Assembly (NCBI RefSeq): GCF_900104445.1
Contig: NZ_FNJI01000026.1
Span: 1-64,000, forward strand
Direction of reading: 5' to 3'
Length of the DNA stretch: 64,000 nucleotides
Source of the DNA: Desulforhopalus singaporensis
GTDB taxonomy: Bacteria; Desulfobacterota; Desulfobulbia; Desulfobulbales; Desulfocapsaceae
Shown here: one piece after another, positions 56,030 through 64,000 of the stretch
Layout of the letters: each line of letters starts with the position of its first letter
How positions within the stretch are numbered: the stretch's first letter is position 1
Position numbers and translations under genes: made by a program
Notes under the pieces: generated by a model
The model's input: the letters and a program-made list of their open reading frames with translations, nothing else
What the model was told of the DNA's origin: nothing
The model's database searches: none

Positions 56030-56236
56030 AACGCGCTTAAGCTGTCGATTTTCCTCTACAAGCTGCTTCAATCGTCGCAGTTCCGATACTCCAAGGCCGC
56101 TGTATTTTTTCTTCCAGTTGTAAAACGTGGCTACCGAAATACCCATCTTCCGACAGACTTCTCCCACCCAGGTCCTGGTATCTGCCCGTCGTAGGGTGAA
56201 GCATATCTGGCCCTCGGTGAATTTCGATTTTTTAAT
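56030..56236 (-). pseudogene. IS3-family orfA remnant
   Basis: The minus strand reads IKKSKFTEGQICFTLRRA, then VGEVCRKMGISVATFYNWKK and GVSELRRLKQLVEENRQLKR. This is the OrfA helix-turn-helix protein of IS3-type elements. The expected ATG is an ATT at 56236-56234. The frame diverges from the family after LKRV at about 56030, next to the integrase 3' end. orfB is absent. The leftover is short and dead. The following 56237-56475 is AT-rich with no gene. Confidence 0.8.
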
Positions 56237-56475
56237 CGGTGATTCTTTCTCATCTTACTTTATCTGGTTTTACCGAAATTTTCTATTTTTCAAAGGTCCG
56301 GTTTTTAGGGAAAATGTTCTGCAACTACATGTTATAATTGTGAATATTCTTTGATTTTTTTGCATTGCCTTGTTTTGTCAATATTCGTCTATTAAAATTA
56401 TAAGGAAACAAATGAAAACCTGTAAGCAGGTTTGTTTTGTAGTAAAAAAAAATAGTTGCTGTTTGGAGGATCGCT

Positions 56476-56691
56476 ATGGACCCATGTGTTTTAAACCTGG
56501 AATTACTCAGATTAAGGGGAGTCGAACAAAAGACCGGTTGTAAAAAATCTAAGATATATCAGTTAATGAAAGAAGGATCTTTCCCGTTACCCTTAAAATT
56601 GGGAAGTCGATGTGTTGCCTGGCGTTCCGATGAGGTCGACGATTGGATCAATAATCTGCCCAGATCGAAGTGTTCCAATGAAAACCAGTAA
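56476..56691 (+). CDS. AlpA-like / MerR-type excisionase regulator
   Basis: 71 residues with a winged-helix of the AlpA/phage-excisionase type: LLRLRGVEQKTGCKKSKIYQ, then MKEGSFPLPLKLGSRCVAW and SDEVDDWINNLP. In P4-like elements AlpA activates or assists the integrase. A TTTGGAGGATC ribosome site precedes the ATG. It lies 122 bases before the winged-helix gene. Confidence 0.88.
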   Translation: MDPCVLNLELLRLRGVEQKTGCKKSKIYQLMKEGSFPLPLKLGSRCVAWRSDEVDDWINNLPRSKCSNENQ

Positions 56692-56813
56692 AGACGACAT
56701 GAAAATCAACAATAGGTTTTCTGGGCAGGCGCAGGTTTGGGAATTTGTGTCAAGATGGTCTTTATCTCCCAGAAAGATCACCTGCCCTGGAAATATTTCT
56801 GGGGGATGTGAAG

Positions 56814-57584
56814 ATGTATCATTTCAAAGAAGAATGGAATAGGCGGGGGCATTTCTGGTTTGACAAGAAACTTATTGAAAACAAAAACTGGGCAATTTTA
56901 TCAAAAGCTTCCAAATCAGTTTTTCCTGTGATTGCTTCTCATAGAAATGAAAAGGGTGAAGCGTTTCCCGGCGAACAAGCTATCGCCATTCTGTCCGGTC
57001 TTAGCGATAAAACTGTCCGGCAGGGGATTAGGGGGCTTGAGGATTTTCCCGGAATCGAGATACAAAATTATGTAACAAAACGAGGCAGGCGGTCCAAGAG
57101 ATACAAAATCGATAAACCTCCAGAAGTGCAAGGCCGCTCTTTTCCATTTTATCGCGGTGTCTTTGAGGGTGGAAATTGGCTGCACCTTATCCCTTCCGCT
57201 CAAGCTCTTTATCCTGTTATGCGCTATTTCGGTTATTTTGACTCAGTCGTGTGTGAGATCTACCTTTACGAAGAAGATGCCGGGGGCTATGACCTGCATG
57301 ATTTTGATGCGGTTTACAAAGATAGAAAATGGGATTTTTGTATAGCGGAGCTTGATATTTTGGCTGAATATGCGGGTATCAGTAAAAGGTCTGTTTATGA
57401 TGCGCTCAGGAGTCTTGGAGATAATCATCTTATTGAAAATTATTCTGATGAGGACTTGGTTGGCTGGAAAGTATTTTTGCTGCCAACCACGATTTACAAC
57501 AGGGACTATCTCAATGAAAAAACCAGGGACAAGTATCGACACCTAAATGCGCGACTTGGGAAAAAACTACCGGTCATGGCGTGA
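56814..57584 (+). CDS. winged-helix protein of a mobile element, function unknown
   Basis: 256 residues. Two helix-turn-helix-like segments are visible: FPGEQAIAILSGLSDKTVRQ (about 48-67) and LAEYAGISKRSVYDALRSLG (about 183-202). The architecture of paired winged helices resembles plasmid or island replication-initiation or helix-turn-helix_36 proteins, but no catalytic motif is present. ATG 56814 uses GGGGGATGTG. The gene is AT-rich. A role in replication or regulation of the island is inferred from its position beside alpA. Confidence 0.6.
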   Translation: MYHFKEEWNRRGHFWFDKKLIENKNWAILSKASKSVFPVIASHRNEKGEAFPGEQAIAILSGLSDKTVRQGIRGLEDFPGIEIQNYVTKRGRRSKRYKIDKPPEVQGRSFPFYRGVFEGGNWLHLIPSAQALYPVMRYFGYFDSVVCEIYLYEEDAGGYDLHDFDAVYKDRKWDFCIAELDILAEYAGISKRSVYDALRSLGDNHLIENYSDEDLVGWKVFLLPTTIYNRDYLNEKTRDKYRHLNARLGKKLPVMA

Positions 57585-58482
57585 AAATAATACCAAAACT
57601 GATGAAAGGGGATTGTTTAACAGGCGTCTGTGTCATGAAAATTTTACCGGGGAACAAGATAGTAACAAGGTTAACGAATAAAGATTTAAATAAATAATAT
57701 ACATGGTCGAGATCTTCCATCTCTCGACCGCGTCGCCCTTTTTTTTAAAAGATATCAGCAGGGGTAGTGCTGTGATGGACAGCTCAACTAGTTATAAACT
57801 TAACCCGCGACCAGTAGCCGTAACAGCGCATTTCTTTCCTGGTAGTCCTGCGTAATTATTCGCAACGGTTTCCTGAACTGTTTCGAGTGATCCCTATGTA
57901 CAAGATGGCAGAGTGCGCGGACGACAACTGAATGAGGAGAGACTTCCCAGCTGGTTATTGTAACGCCTCGTCTTGTCCCTCAGGCGTTGAGTCGTATGTT
58001 CCTGGTAAATCGGGTCAGTTGGCCCACGATCATTCGCTACAGGGCGACATCGTTGTTCCTGGTGGAAACTCCCTGAGCATATCGGAGTGATACAGGTCTT
58101 GGTAGTTTGATAGCACAAAAATATGAAAAACTCTCTTTTATTGCCTGCAACTCGTCAAGAGTCAGGATGGAGCCGGTTGCGTCCAGCAACTGGTTGGCCT
58201 TGATCACGAGATCAGGAAAGTGGTATTGGCTCTCTCCTGTTTTGCTAATTTCCGTAAAGTAATTAATGTGTAAGCGTTGTGTGTTTTTAGAACGAACGGC
58301 CGCTTGCCTAGAATTATAGGATACCTTATCCCTGCTCAAAAAGCAGTAAGGCTAATTCCCTATATGTTTATTCTGTTGATTCGACATTCTGATTTGATCC
58401 TGCGGTCACCCTGCCATGGAACAAAGTTGTTTCCTTTAATACGTTGTATCACTTAAGGATAAGCTACAAATATTTACGTTTT
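57585..58482. other. gene-poor stretch with decayed coding traces
   Basis: About 900 bases with no intact gene that I trust. On the minus strand, 58339-58037 gives an open frame of 100 codons with plausible composition (HFPDLVIKANQLLDATGSIL) but no recognised family and no good start. Further down, the frame ending at 57800 (VVVRALCHLVHRDHSKQFRK, then ERNALLRLLVAG) looks coding but is interrupted by a stop near 57975. These may be pieces of one dead gene. Confidence 0.4.
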
Positions 58483-58509
58483 AACTATATGATTATATAT
58501 GGTATAGTT
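58483..58509 (+). promoter_or_regulatory. inverted repeat in the WYL/cas promoter region
   Basis: AACTATA (58483-58489) and TATAGTT (58503-58509) form perfect 7-base arms spaced by 13 bases. They lie in an AT-rich stretch with several TATA-like hexamers, about 113 bases before the WYL start. It is a good candidate operator for the WYL regulator. The binding is inferred. Confidence 0.5.
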
Positions 58510-58621
58510 GTTGAACCTATCGAATAAATGTGTTAACGATGTTTATCGAAATGGGTTTTACTATTCGTCATACAGAAAAATTTGTGGCCCCTTAAAACTT
58601 ACATTACATTTAGAAGGTAAC

Positions 58622-59602
58622 ATGGCACAGATCGATCGGCTTCAGGAGTTGTTGCAGATTTTTTACACCCGCCGCTATCCTATCAATTTAAACGATCTGT
58701 TGAACTTGGTGGAGTACAGTCCCGCAACTCTGAAACGATATATCAAAAAGTTGCGGGAGATGGGCGCGCCGGTCCGCTATGACTTTAACGCCCAAGGCTA
58801 TGTGCTGGACAAAACCGACGATGATGCCTTCCAGTTTCCCGGGCTGTGGTTTAACGTGTCCGAACTCCACTCCCTGCTCGCCATCAACGAGCTGATCGAC
58901 CAGCTCGACCCCGGTCTGCTGAAGCTGGAGCTGATGCCGCTGCGCAAGCTCATTGAAAAACGGCTCAATTATAGGGGAATTAAGACCGGCGAGTTGGGTC
59001 GCCGCATCCAGTTAACCGGCGTTGGCATTCGGCTCTGTTGTCCGCTCGCATTTCGTGCCTCTGCAAGTGCCCTGCTGGAAAGAAAACATCTCAAACTTCG
59101 TTACCACAGCCGGGGCAGAGATGAGGTGGGTATTCGCAAAGTCTCCCCGCAGCGATTGATATATTACCGTAGCAACTGGTACTTGGCCGTTTATTGCCAC
59201 ACTCGCCGAGCGCTGCGCACCTTGGCGCTGGAGCGGATGAGCGAGGTCGTACTGCAGGAAAGTAGCTGCCTGGAGGTCGATGAGCTGGAGCTGCGCGAAC
59301 ACTTCAATACTTCATTTGGCATTTTTTCAGGACGACCGGTGCAGGAGGCGGCGCTTGTCTTTTCAAGGGAAAGTGCTCGCTGGGTTGCGGAAGAACAGTG
59401 GCATCCCGACCAGCGAGCCCAGTGGCTTCCTGACGGCGGCTATGAACTGCGGATTCCCTACAGTGATGAGCGGGAGCTGGTGATGGAAATCCTCCGCTAT
59501 GGGCCGGATGTCCAGGTCGCTGGACCATGGCAGCTGCGGCGTGCGGTTCGGGAGCGGCTGGAGCTGGCGTTGCAGCACTATAAAAAAAATAAAGAAAAAT
59601 GA
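58622..59602 (+). CDS. WYL-domain regulator next to cas3
   Basis: 326 residues. The N-terminal winged helix (NLNDLLNLVEYSPATLKRYI, about 21-40) is followed by a WYL domain (LKLRYHSRGRDEVGIRKVSP...YYRSNWYLAVYC) and a C-terminal WCX domain (FGIFSGRPVQEAALVF, then DERELVMEILRYG). WYL proteins often neighbour CRISPR-cas operons and repress or tune them. ATG 58622 follows AGAAGG; a longer frame from 58508 is unlikely because it overlaps the inverted repeat. It ends 121 bases before cas3. Confidence 0.88.
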   Translation: MAQIDRLQELLQIFYTRRYPINLNDLLNLVEYSPATLKRYIKKLREMGAPVRYDFNAQGYVLDKTDDDAFQFPGLWFNVSELHSLLAINELIDQLDPGLLKLELMPLRKLIEKRLNYRGIKTGELGRRIQLTGVGIRLCCPLAFRASASALLERKHLKLRYHSRGRDEVGIRKVSPQRLIYYRSNWYLAVYCHTRRALRTLALERMSEVVLQESSCLEVDELELREHFNTSFGIFSGRPVQEAALVFSRESARWVAEEQWHPDQRAQWLPDGGYELRIPYSDERELVMEILRYGPDVQVAGPWQLRRAVRERLELALQHYKKNKEK

Positions 59603-59723
59603 GGGTAGGATCAATTTTTGAGCCTGGAGGGTGGTAAAAAGGAGAACAGGAAGCAATTCGACAGAAAAAATCTTTTACCAACTCACAATACAACCAAGCC
59701 TAGCCACGGGGCATAACGATACT

Positions 59724-62279
59724 ATGACATACTTCTGGGCCAAAACAACTGCTGACGGTGAAGAGGGAATCTCCGTTTATGAACATATGATCCATGTGGG
59801 TTGCGTAGCACAATGCCTTGCTGAAATAGCCCCTACTCTGCTGGAACGCTATAAGCTTTCAGCTGCTGAGATTGGCGCTTTGGCGGCACTCCATGATCTG
59901 GGTAAGATTTCACCGGGTTTTCAGCAAAAATGTGAAGGTTGGCTCAAGAGACATGGGCTGATGAAGATAGCACAGAATGGTTGCTGGGACACAAGAGCGG
60001 AAACAGACCATGGCAAAGTTTCTCATGCGGTTACCCAAGGGTTTCTTATTAACAAAGGCATCGCCAAAGAACATGCCAAATATCTGGCCGCCGTTCTCGG
60101 TGCACACCACGGTAGGTTGAAATATCGTCCGGATAGCAGGGGATTACGCCTGGATACTTTAATCCGGGAGTCCAATAGCGGCATTGATTGGGATGGTGAG
60201 AGACAGCAAGCCGCGGAAGATGCCTGGAATTTTTTTCTTTCGCCCGAAAGAAACGAACTGTCCTCCTATAGCACATCTATCATATGGTGGCTGGCAGGTT
60301 TAACCACCGTTGCTGACTGGATCGGTTCCAATGAACGTTTTTTTTCTGCGGAATCCTCTCCGCAGGATAGTAGGGCCACAGCCCTTCACGCGATACAATC
60401 CATCGGTTTTGTCCCACCCAGACTGCAACCAGATCTCTCCTTTTATGAGATTTTCGGTTTTCCCCCCAACGAAATGCAGGTCAAGGCAAAGAAGATGATA
60501 AACGGTCCCGGTGTTTATGTCATTGAGGCACCGATGGGAATGGGGAAAACCGAGGCAGCACTTGGTATCGTTTATCAGCTGATGATAAAGGGGCAGGCCC
60601 ATGGGATGTATTTTGCTTTGCCAACCCAGGCCACCAGCAATAGGATACATCTGCGTGTTAACAGCTTTCTTGAGCGGATTGCCGTAGAACCTATCAAAAA
60701 TCGGCTTATTCATGGCAATTCATGGTTGATGCAAAACAGTATTGATTTTCAACTTACAGTTCCCGGTACAACCTCATACACCATAGCACAGACTCAGACA
60801 GGCATTGACTGGTTTGCTTCAGCTAAAAGGGCTCTTCTGGCTCCATTCGGCGTTGGAACCATTGATCAGGCGTTACTTGGCGTTGTTGCCGCCAAACATT
60901 TTTTTGTTCGTCACTTCGCGTTGGCCGGTAAAGTCGTCATTATCGATGAGGTCCACTCATATGACGTTTACACCGGCTCGCTTATCGATAAACTGATCAG
61001 TACCCTCGAGCAGCTTGGTTGCACGGTGCTCATTCTTTCCGCAACCCTCACCGCCCAAAGAAGGTCACAGCTTCTTGGTTGCGACGACGATACACCGAAC
61101 CCCAGCGAACAACCGTATCCCCTCATTTCCGGTCGGTCAGAAGAGACACATCTCTCCCAGCTTACGTCGGCACCGCCACCATCGCGCTATGTCCGGGTTG
61201 TCTTCGAATCTGAGCATACGGCTCAGAAGGAAGCTGTGGAGGTCGCTCGCAAAGGAGGTGCTGTTCTTTGGATCTGCAATACGGTTGGTTCGGCTCAACG
61301 CTGTTATCGCCAGCTCCAGAGACTCGCGTCCGGTGAATTCCCCATAGGTTTGCTGCACTCAAAATTCCCACACTGGAGACGGGAAACGCTGGAAGAGACT
61401 TGGATGAAACGTTTCGGTAAAGGTGAGGCGACCAGATGCGGCGCAATACTCGTTTCCACTCAGGTTGTCGAACAAAGCGTAGATCTCGATTCGGACTTTA
61501 TGATCTCCGAGCTTGCTCCCACCGACATGATTTTGCAGCGGACGGGTCGCCTCTGGCGGCACATGCGCGACAGACGACCGGTCGAGAGCGCTTGTCTTTG
61601 CATCATCAAGGAGGACAGCACTCTCTTGCAGCTGCGCACAGGGACCCCGATGGATATCATCCGGGAACTGGGTGACAAAGCCTTGGTTTATGCCCCATTT
61701 GTATTGCTACGTTCTCTGGAAGTCTGGAGTGAGCAAACCTCCGGCATAACTATCCCTGATCAGATCAGGGAATTGATCGAAAAAACCTATGAAGAACGCG
61801 AAGATGAGCCGAAAGGTTGGGAGCAATTGTACAACGAGTGGTATGGTACGGACTCCGCCAAGAGAATGCAGGCGATGATGAACAGCAATATCTGGCAACC
61901 GCTCCTTGATGATCGGGAGGATATCCAGACCCGTCTCAACGAAATTCCTTCAACTTCAATAGTCCTTTGCCGTAGCTTATTAGCAGCAACTGTTACGTTT
62001 TTAGACGGGGCAGAGATCGAAATCAGGCCAGGTGATTTTCAATTTTCCGTAGCCAAGGCAGTTCAAAGCAATCTTGTGAGGCTCCCCGCGCACTATATCG
62101 ACCCCGGTATTTCAACAAATACCGCACTCAGCGGCTATCTCTATAAGGGTCAATATGTCGCTATTGTAGATAATGCAGGTAGGGTGTCAGTTGTCGGTGC
62201 ACAAGCTAAGGTGGCTCTGACTTATTCCGACGAGTATGGTCTTGAGATCAAGAAAATTAATACCAAGGAGAAAATATGA
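59724..62279 (+). CDS. cas3: CRISPR-associated helicase/nuclease Cas3 (type I-E)
   Basis: 851 residues. An N-terminal HD nuclease carries ALHDLGKISPGFQ (HD at 57-58) and AHHGRLKYR. A superfamily 2 helicase follows with Walker A APMGMGKTEAAL (about 269-280), DEVHSYD (about 407), a SATLTAQRR motif, and motifs V-VI in STQVVEQSVDLDSDF and LQRTGRLWRH. Cas3 unwinds and degrades DNA bound by Cascade. The start at ATG 59724 fits the HD domain N-terminus; the ribosome site is weak. An in-frame start at 59631 is less likely. ATGA overlap with cse1. Confidence 0.95.
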   Translation: MTYFWAKTTADGEEGISVYEHMIHVGCVAQCLAEIAPTLLERYKLSAAEIGALAALHDLGKISPGFQQKCEGWLKRHGLMKIAQNGCWDTRAETDHGKVSHAVTQGFLINKGIAKEHAKYLAAVLGAHHGRLKYRPDSRGLRLDTLIRESNSGIDWDGERQQAAEDAWNFFLSPERNELSSYSTSIIWWLAGLTTVADWIGSNERFFSAESSPQDSRATALHAIQSIGFVPPRLQPDLSFYEIFGFPPNEMQVKAKKMINGPGVYVIEAPMGMGKTEAALGIVYQLMIKGQAHGMYFALPTQATSNRIHLRVNSFLERIAVEPIKNRLIHGNSWLMQNSIDFQLTVPGTTSYTIAQTQTGIDWFASAKRALLAPFGVGTIDQALLGVVAAKHFFVRHFALAGKVVIIDEVHSYDVYTGSLIDKLISTLEQLGCTVLILSATLTAQRRSQLLGCDDDTPNPSEQPYPLISGRSEETHLSQLTSAPPPSRYVRVVFESEHTAQKEAVEVARKGGAVLWICNTVGSAQRCYRQLQRLASGEFPIGLLHSKFPHWRRETLEETWMKRFGKGEATRCGAILVSTQVVEQSVDLDSDFMISELAPTDMILQRTGRLWRHMRDRRPVESACLCIIKEDSTLLQLRTGTPMDIIRELGDKALVYAPFVLLRSLEVWSEQTSGITIPDQIRELIEKTYEEREDEPKGWEQLYNEWYGTDSAKRMQAMMNSNIWQPLLDDREDIQTRLNEIPSTSIVLCRSLLAATVTFLDGAEIEIRPGDFQFSVAKAVQSNLVRLPAHYIDPGISTNTALSGYLYKGQYVAIVDNAGRVSVVGAQAKVALTYSDEYGLEIKKINTKEKI

Positions 62280-63859
62280 ACATAGCGTTTGATCCATGGA
62301 TACCGACAGTCAACGCCACGGGTGACCGTGAGTTGGCTAGCCTGCATGATATGTTGACGGAAGGCAGTCGGTTCAGTGACCTAGCAGTACAACCCCATGA
62401 ACGAATATCGCTGATGCGTCTTTTCCTTTGTGTTGCCCATGCTGCCCTGGATGGACCGAAAACATATGACGACTGGTGCGACGTTCCGTCAGATTTGCCT
62501 GAAGCTGCAGGGATCTACCTTAAAAAGTGGCAGGACTCTTTTGAACTGTTTCATCCGGAAAAACCCTGGCTCCAGGTTGCAAAGCTTGTTCCGCTCACAA
62601 AAGATAGTGCGGCAAAAACTGATCCGCAGAAAGATTGGATATCGCTGAGCAGACTCAAATTTACCAAAGCAAGTGGAAACAATTCGACGCTTTTTGACAG
62701 TGCCGCAAGAGGAAGTCTTGAGACCGAGTATACACCGGAAGAGATTGCCTTGAATCTTCTTGTTTTCCAGAATTTCTTCGTTGCAGGTGGGAAAGCCTCC
62801 TCAAGGTGCTGGGGAAAACAGAAAATAGAAAATCCTCCCAACCCGAAAGGTGGCCCCTGCTCGGGGAAATCGATCCTCTATACTTTTCTGCGAGGCCAAA
62901 ATCTTGCAGAGACGATATTTCTCAACCTCAATTCATTTGAGGATCTGGCGTACCATTACGAAGACGCATCCGATTGGCTTGGCAAGCCACTTTGGGAGCA
63001 GCCCATCACATCACCTGATGACCAGGCTGCTATCGACAATGCAACTCGGACCCATCTCGGTAGACTGGTTCCACAGACAAGACAACTGTGCATTCACCAG
63101 AACCGCCAAAGTATCCTGTTGGGGGCTGGTTTCACCTACCCGAAATATCAGGATACTGGTAACACATTTCACCCGGACACCTTTGCAACAATGGTTCGTA
63201 ATCAAAAAGAAGAACGCATTTTATTGTCTGCAAAACCCGATATTGCGATCTGGCGGGAACTCCATAGCCTTGTTGTAAAACGTAAAAACAACACTGACTC
63301 AGGTTGCGGTGCTCTCTGCCTGCTTAACTCGCCGGACGCTGAATCATGTGACATCGTGGTCTGTGCGATGATCACCAATCCGACTAAGGCCGCCGAGATC
63401 GTGGATTTGGTCGAATCAGTATTCCACATACCCGCTCAGCTTCGTGTTCCCGAAGGAACGGTAGCGTACGAGGCAGAAGTTAAACATGCTGCTACTTGGC
63501 AGGGCCGCCTTGCCTGGGCAGTCGAGAGCTATCGTGCCGAAATAGATGGCGGCTGGGAAGGCCGTCTTAAAAGCGCCGGACCTAAAAAACATCTACTGCG
63601 ACAAAAACTTCACGCTCAGGCGACAGGTTTTTTCTGGACAAGTGTTGAGAAGCAATTGCCACTCCTTATGGCTTACATTAAAGCTATCGACACCGATGAT
63701 GCCCAGCCAAGGCGTGAGCTCTGGCGTGCAACACTGGGAACAATTGCTCGTGACGCATATCGAACAGCCTGTGGACAGGAGACGCCTCGGAAGATGCGCG
63801 CCTTTGCAAACGGCTGGAGGAAATTATTCATAAAATCAGAGGCAACAAACGAGGTTTGA
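62276..63859 (+). CDS. casA: Cascade large subunit Cse1/CasA (Cas8e)
   Basis: 527 residues. It begins FDPWIPTVNATGDRELASL, the typical Cse1 start, and has ISLMRLFLCVAHAALDGP, GGKASSRCWGKQ, and SILYTFLRGQNLAETIFLNL. A four-helix C-terminal bundle is expected at the end. Cse1 recognises the PAM and recruits Cas3 in type I-E Cascade. AAGGAGAAAAT precedes the start, which overlaps the cas3 stop by four bases. Confidence 0.95.
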   Translation: MNIAFDPWIPTVNATGDRELASLHDMLTEGSRFSDLAVQPHERISLMRLFLCVAHAALDGPKTYDDWCDVPSDLPEAAGIYLKKWQDSFELFHPEKPWLQVAKLVPLTKDSAAKTDPQKDWISLSRLKFTKASGNNSTLFDSAARGSLETEYTPEEIALNLLVFQNFFVAGGKASSRCWGKQKIENPPNPKGGPCSGKSILYTFLRGQNLAETIFLNLNSFEDLAYHYEDASDWLGKPLWEQPITSPDDQAAIDNATRTHLGRLVPQTRQLCIHQNRQSILLGAGFTYPKYQDTGNTFHPDTFATMVRNQKEERILLSAKPDIAIWRELHSLVVKRKNNTDSGCGALCLLNSPDAESCDIVVCAMITNPTKAAEIVDLVESVFHIPAQLRVPEGTVAYEAEVKHAATWQGRLAWAVESYRAEIDGGWEGRLKSAGPKKHLLRQKLHAQATGFFWTSVEKQLPLLMAYIKAIDTDDAQPRRELWRATLGTIARDAYRTACGQETPRKMRAFANGWRKLFIKSEATNEV

Positions 63860-63885
63860 TGCCAAACCAATCAGGAGAAAAACAG

Positions 63886-64000
63886 ATGAGCAGCCTTATC
63901 GAACGACTCCGAAAAATCAAAGACAACCGCGGGATGATGGCCGATCTCAGGTGTTTCCTGACTCCGAGCCAGCGACATAGGGCATGGCCTGCGTTGTATC
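63886..64000 (+). CDS. casB: Cascade small subunit Cse2/CasB (Cas11), 5' part
   Basis: The first 38 codons before the window ends. They read MSSLIERLRKIKDNRGMMAD and LTPSQRHRAWPAL, matching the Cse2 N-terminus (LRRGLS...RHRAWPVL type). Its position after casA is as in type I-E operons. The ATG at 63886 follows TCAGGAGAAAAA. An in-frame ATG at 63859 overlapping the cse1 stop is possible. Confidence 0.85.
   Translation, partial: MSSLIERLRKIKDNRGMMADLRCFLTPSQRHRAWPALY

Larger units (their letters stand above)
54579..64000. mobile_element. tRNA-Leu-integrated genomic island carrying type I-E CRISPR-Cas (left part)
   Basis: The left boundary is taken as the 3' end of tRNA-Leu. A P4-type integrase follows at 177 bases, and then an IS3 remnant, AlpA-like and winged-helix genes and a cas operon. 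Some of these are AT-richer than the biosynthetic genes to the left. Integrases of this type insert into tRNA 3' ends. The matching direct repeat at the right end lies beyond the window, so whether the cas genes belong to this island or an adjacent one is inferred. Confidence 0.65.

Noticed and set aside
59603-64000. CRISPR array
   Set aside because: No regularly spaced direct repeats are present. The array must lie beyond the window if it exists.

Overview
The window looks like chromosome of an anaerobic, Gram-negative member of the Desulfobacterota, most likely near the Desulfobulbales. This is an inference from gene content: a complete complex I operon beside NfnAB, a TRAP transporter with a TatT lipoprotein, lptA-lptB-rpoN, and an arg-dap biosynthetic cluster. 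No rRNA or other phylogenetic marker was available to confirm it.

Region 1 (1-8 kb): a decayed IS630-family transposase lies behind an unusual two-domain gene that joins a Clp1/Grc3-type P-loop polynucleotide-kinase-like domain to an RNase Z-like metallo-beta-lactamase. Next come a PerR-like Fur regulator with a perfect palindrome at its promoter, katG, and an ilvBN operon. The ilvBN operon is preceded by a 33-residue valine-rich leader peptide and a textbook antiterminator/terminator pair, much like E. coli ivbL-ilvBN.

Region 2 (8-25 kb, minus strand): a CBS-pair protein and a full 13-gene nuoA-N operon with fused nuoCD, a short NuoG and a long NuoH. NfnB and NfnA lie upstream on the same strand, beyond a terminator and the nuo promoter. 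Together these genes handle NADH, NADPH, ferredoxin and quinone electron exchange.

Region 3 (25-33 kb): mostly plus-strand single genes, several of them RNA-directed: an archaeal-type Trm5-like methyltransferase, a beta-CASP RNase and a U32 (RlhA-like) protein. Also here are an M20 amidohydrolase, a hotdog thioesterase, a LUD protein and hpt.

Region 4 (33-42 kb, minus strand): a TatT-DctP-DctQ-DctM TRAP transporter, a low-complexity lipoprotein, and lptA-lptB-rpoN with a WYL regulator.

Region 5 (42-54 kb, plus strand): argB-argD-argF-argG-argH, an FN3 lipoprotein, dapF-dapA-dapB, folK, a small YHS protein, a small transaldolase and a lytic transglycosylase. A small ferredoxin gene faces them.

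Region 6 (54.5 kb to the end): a genomic island inserted at tRNA-Leu(CAA). It holds a P4-type integrase, an IS3 orfA remnant, an AlpA-like regulator, a winged-helix protein, about 1 kb of gene-poor decayed DNA, a WYL regulator with an inverted repeat upstream, and the start of a type I-E CRISPR-Cas operon (cas3, cse1, 5' end of cse2). No CRISPR array lies inside the window. The island's far end is outside it.
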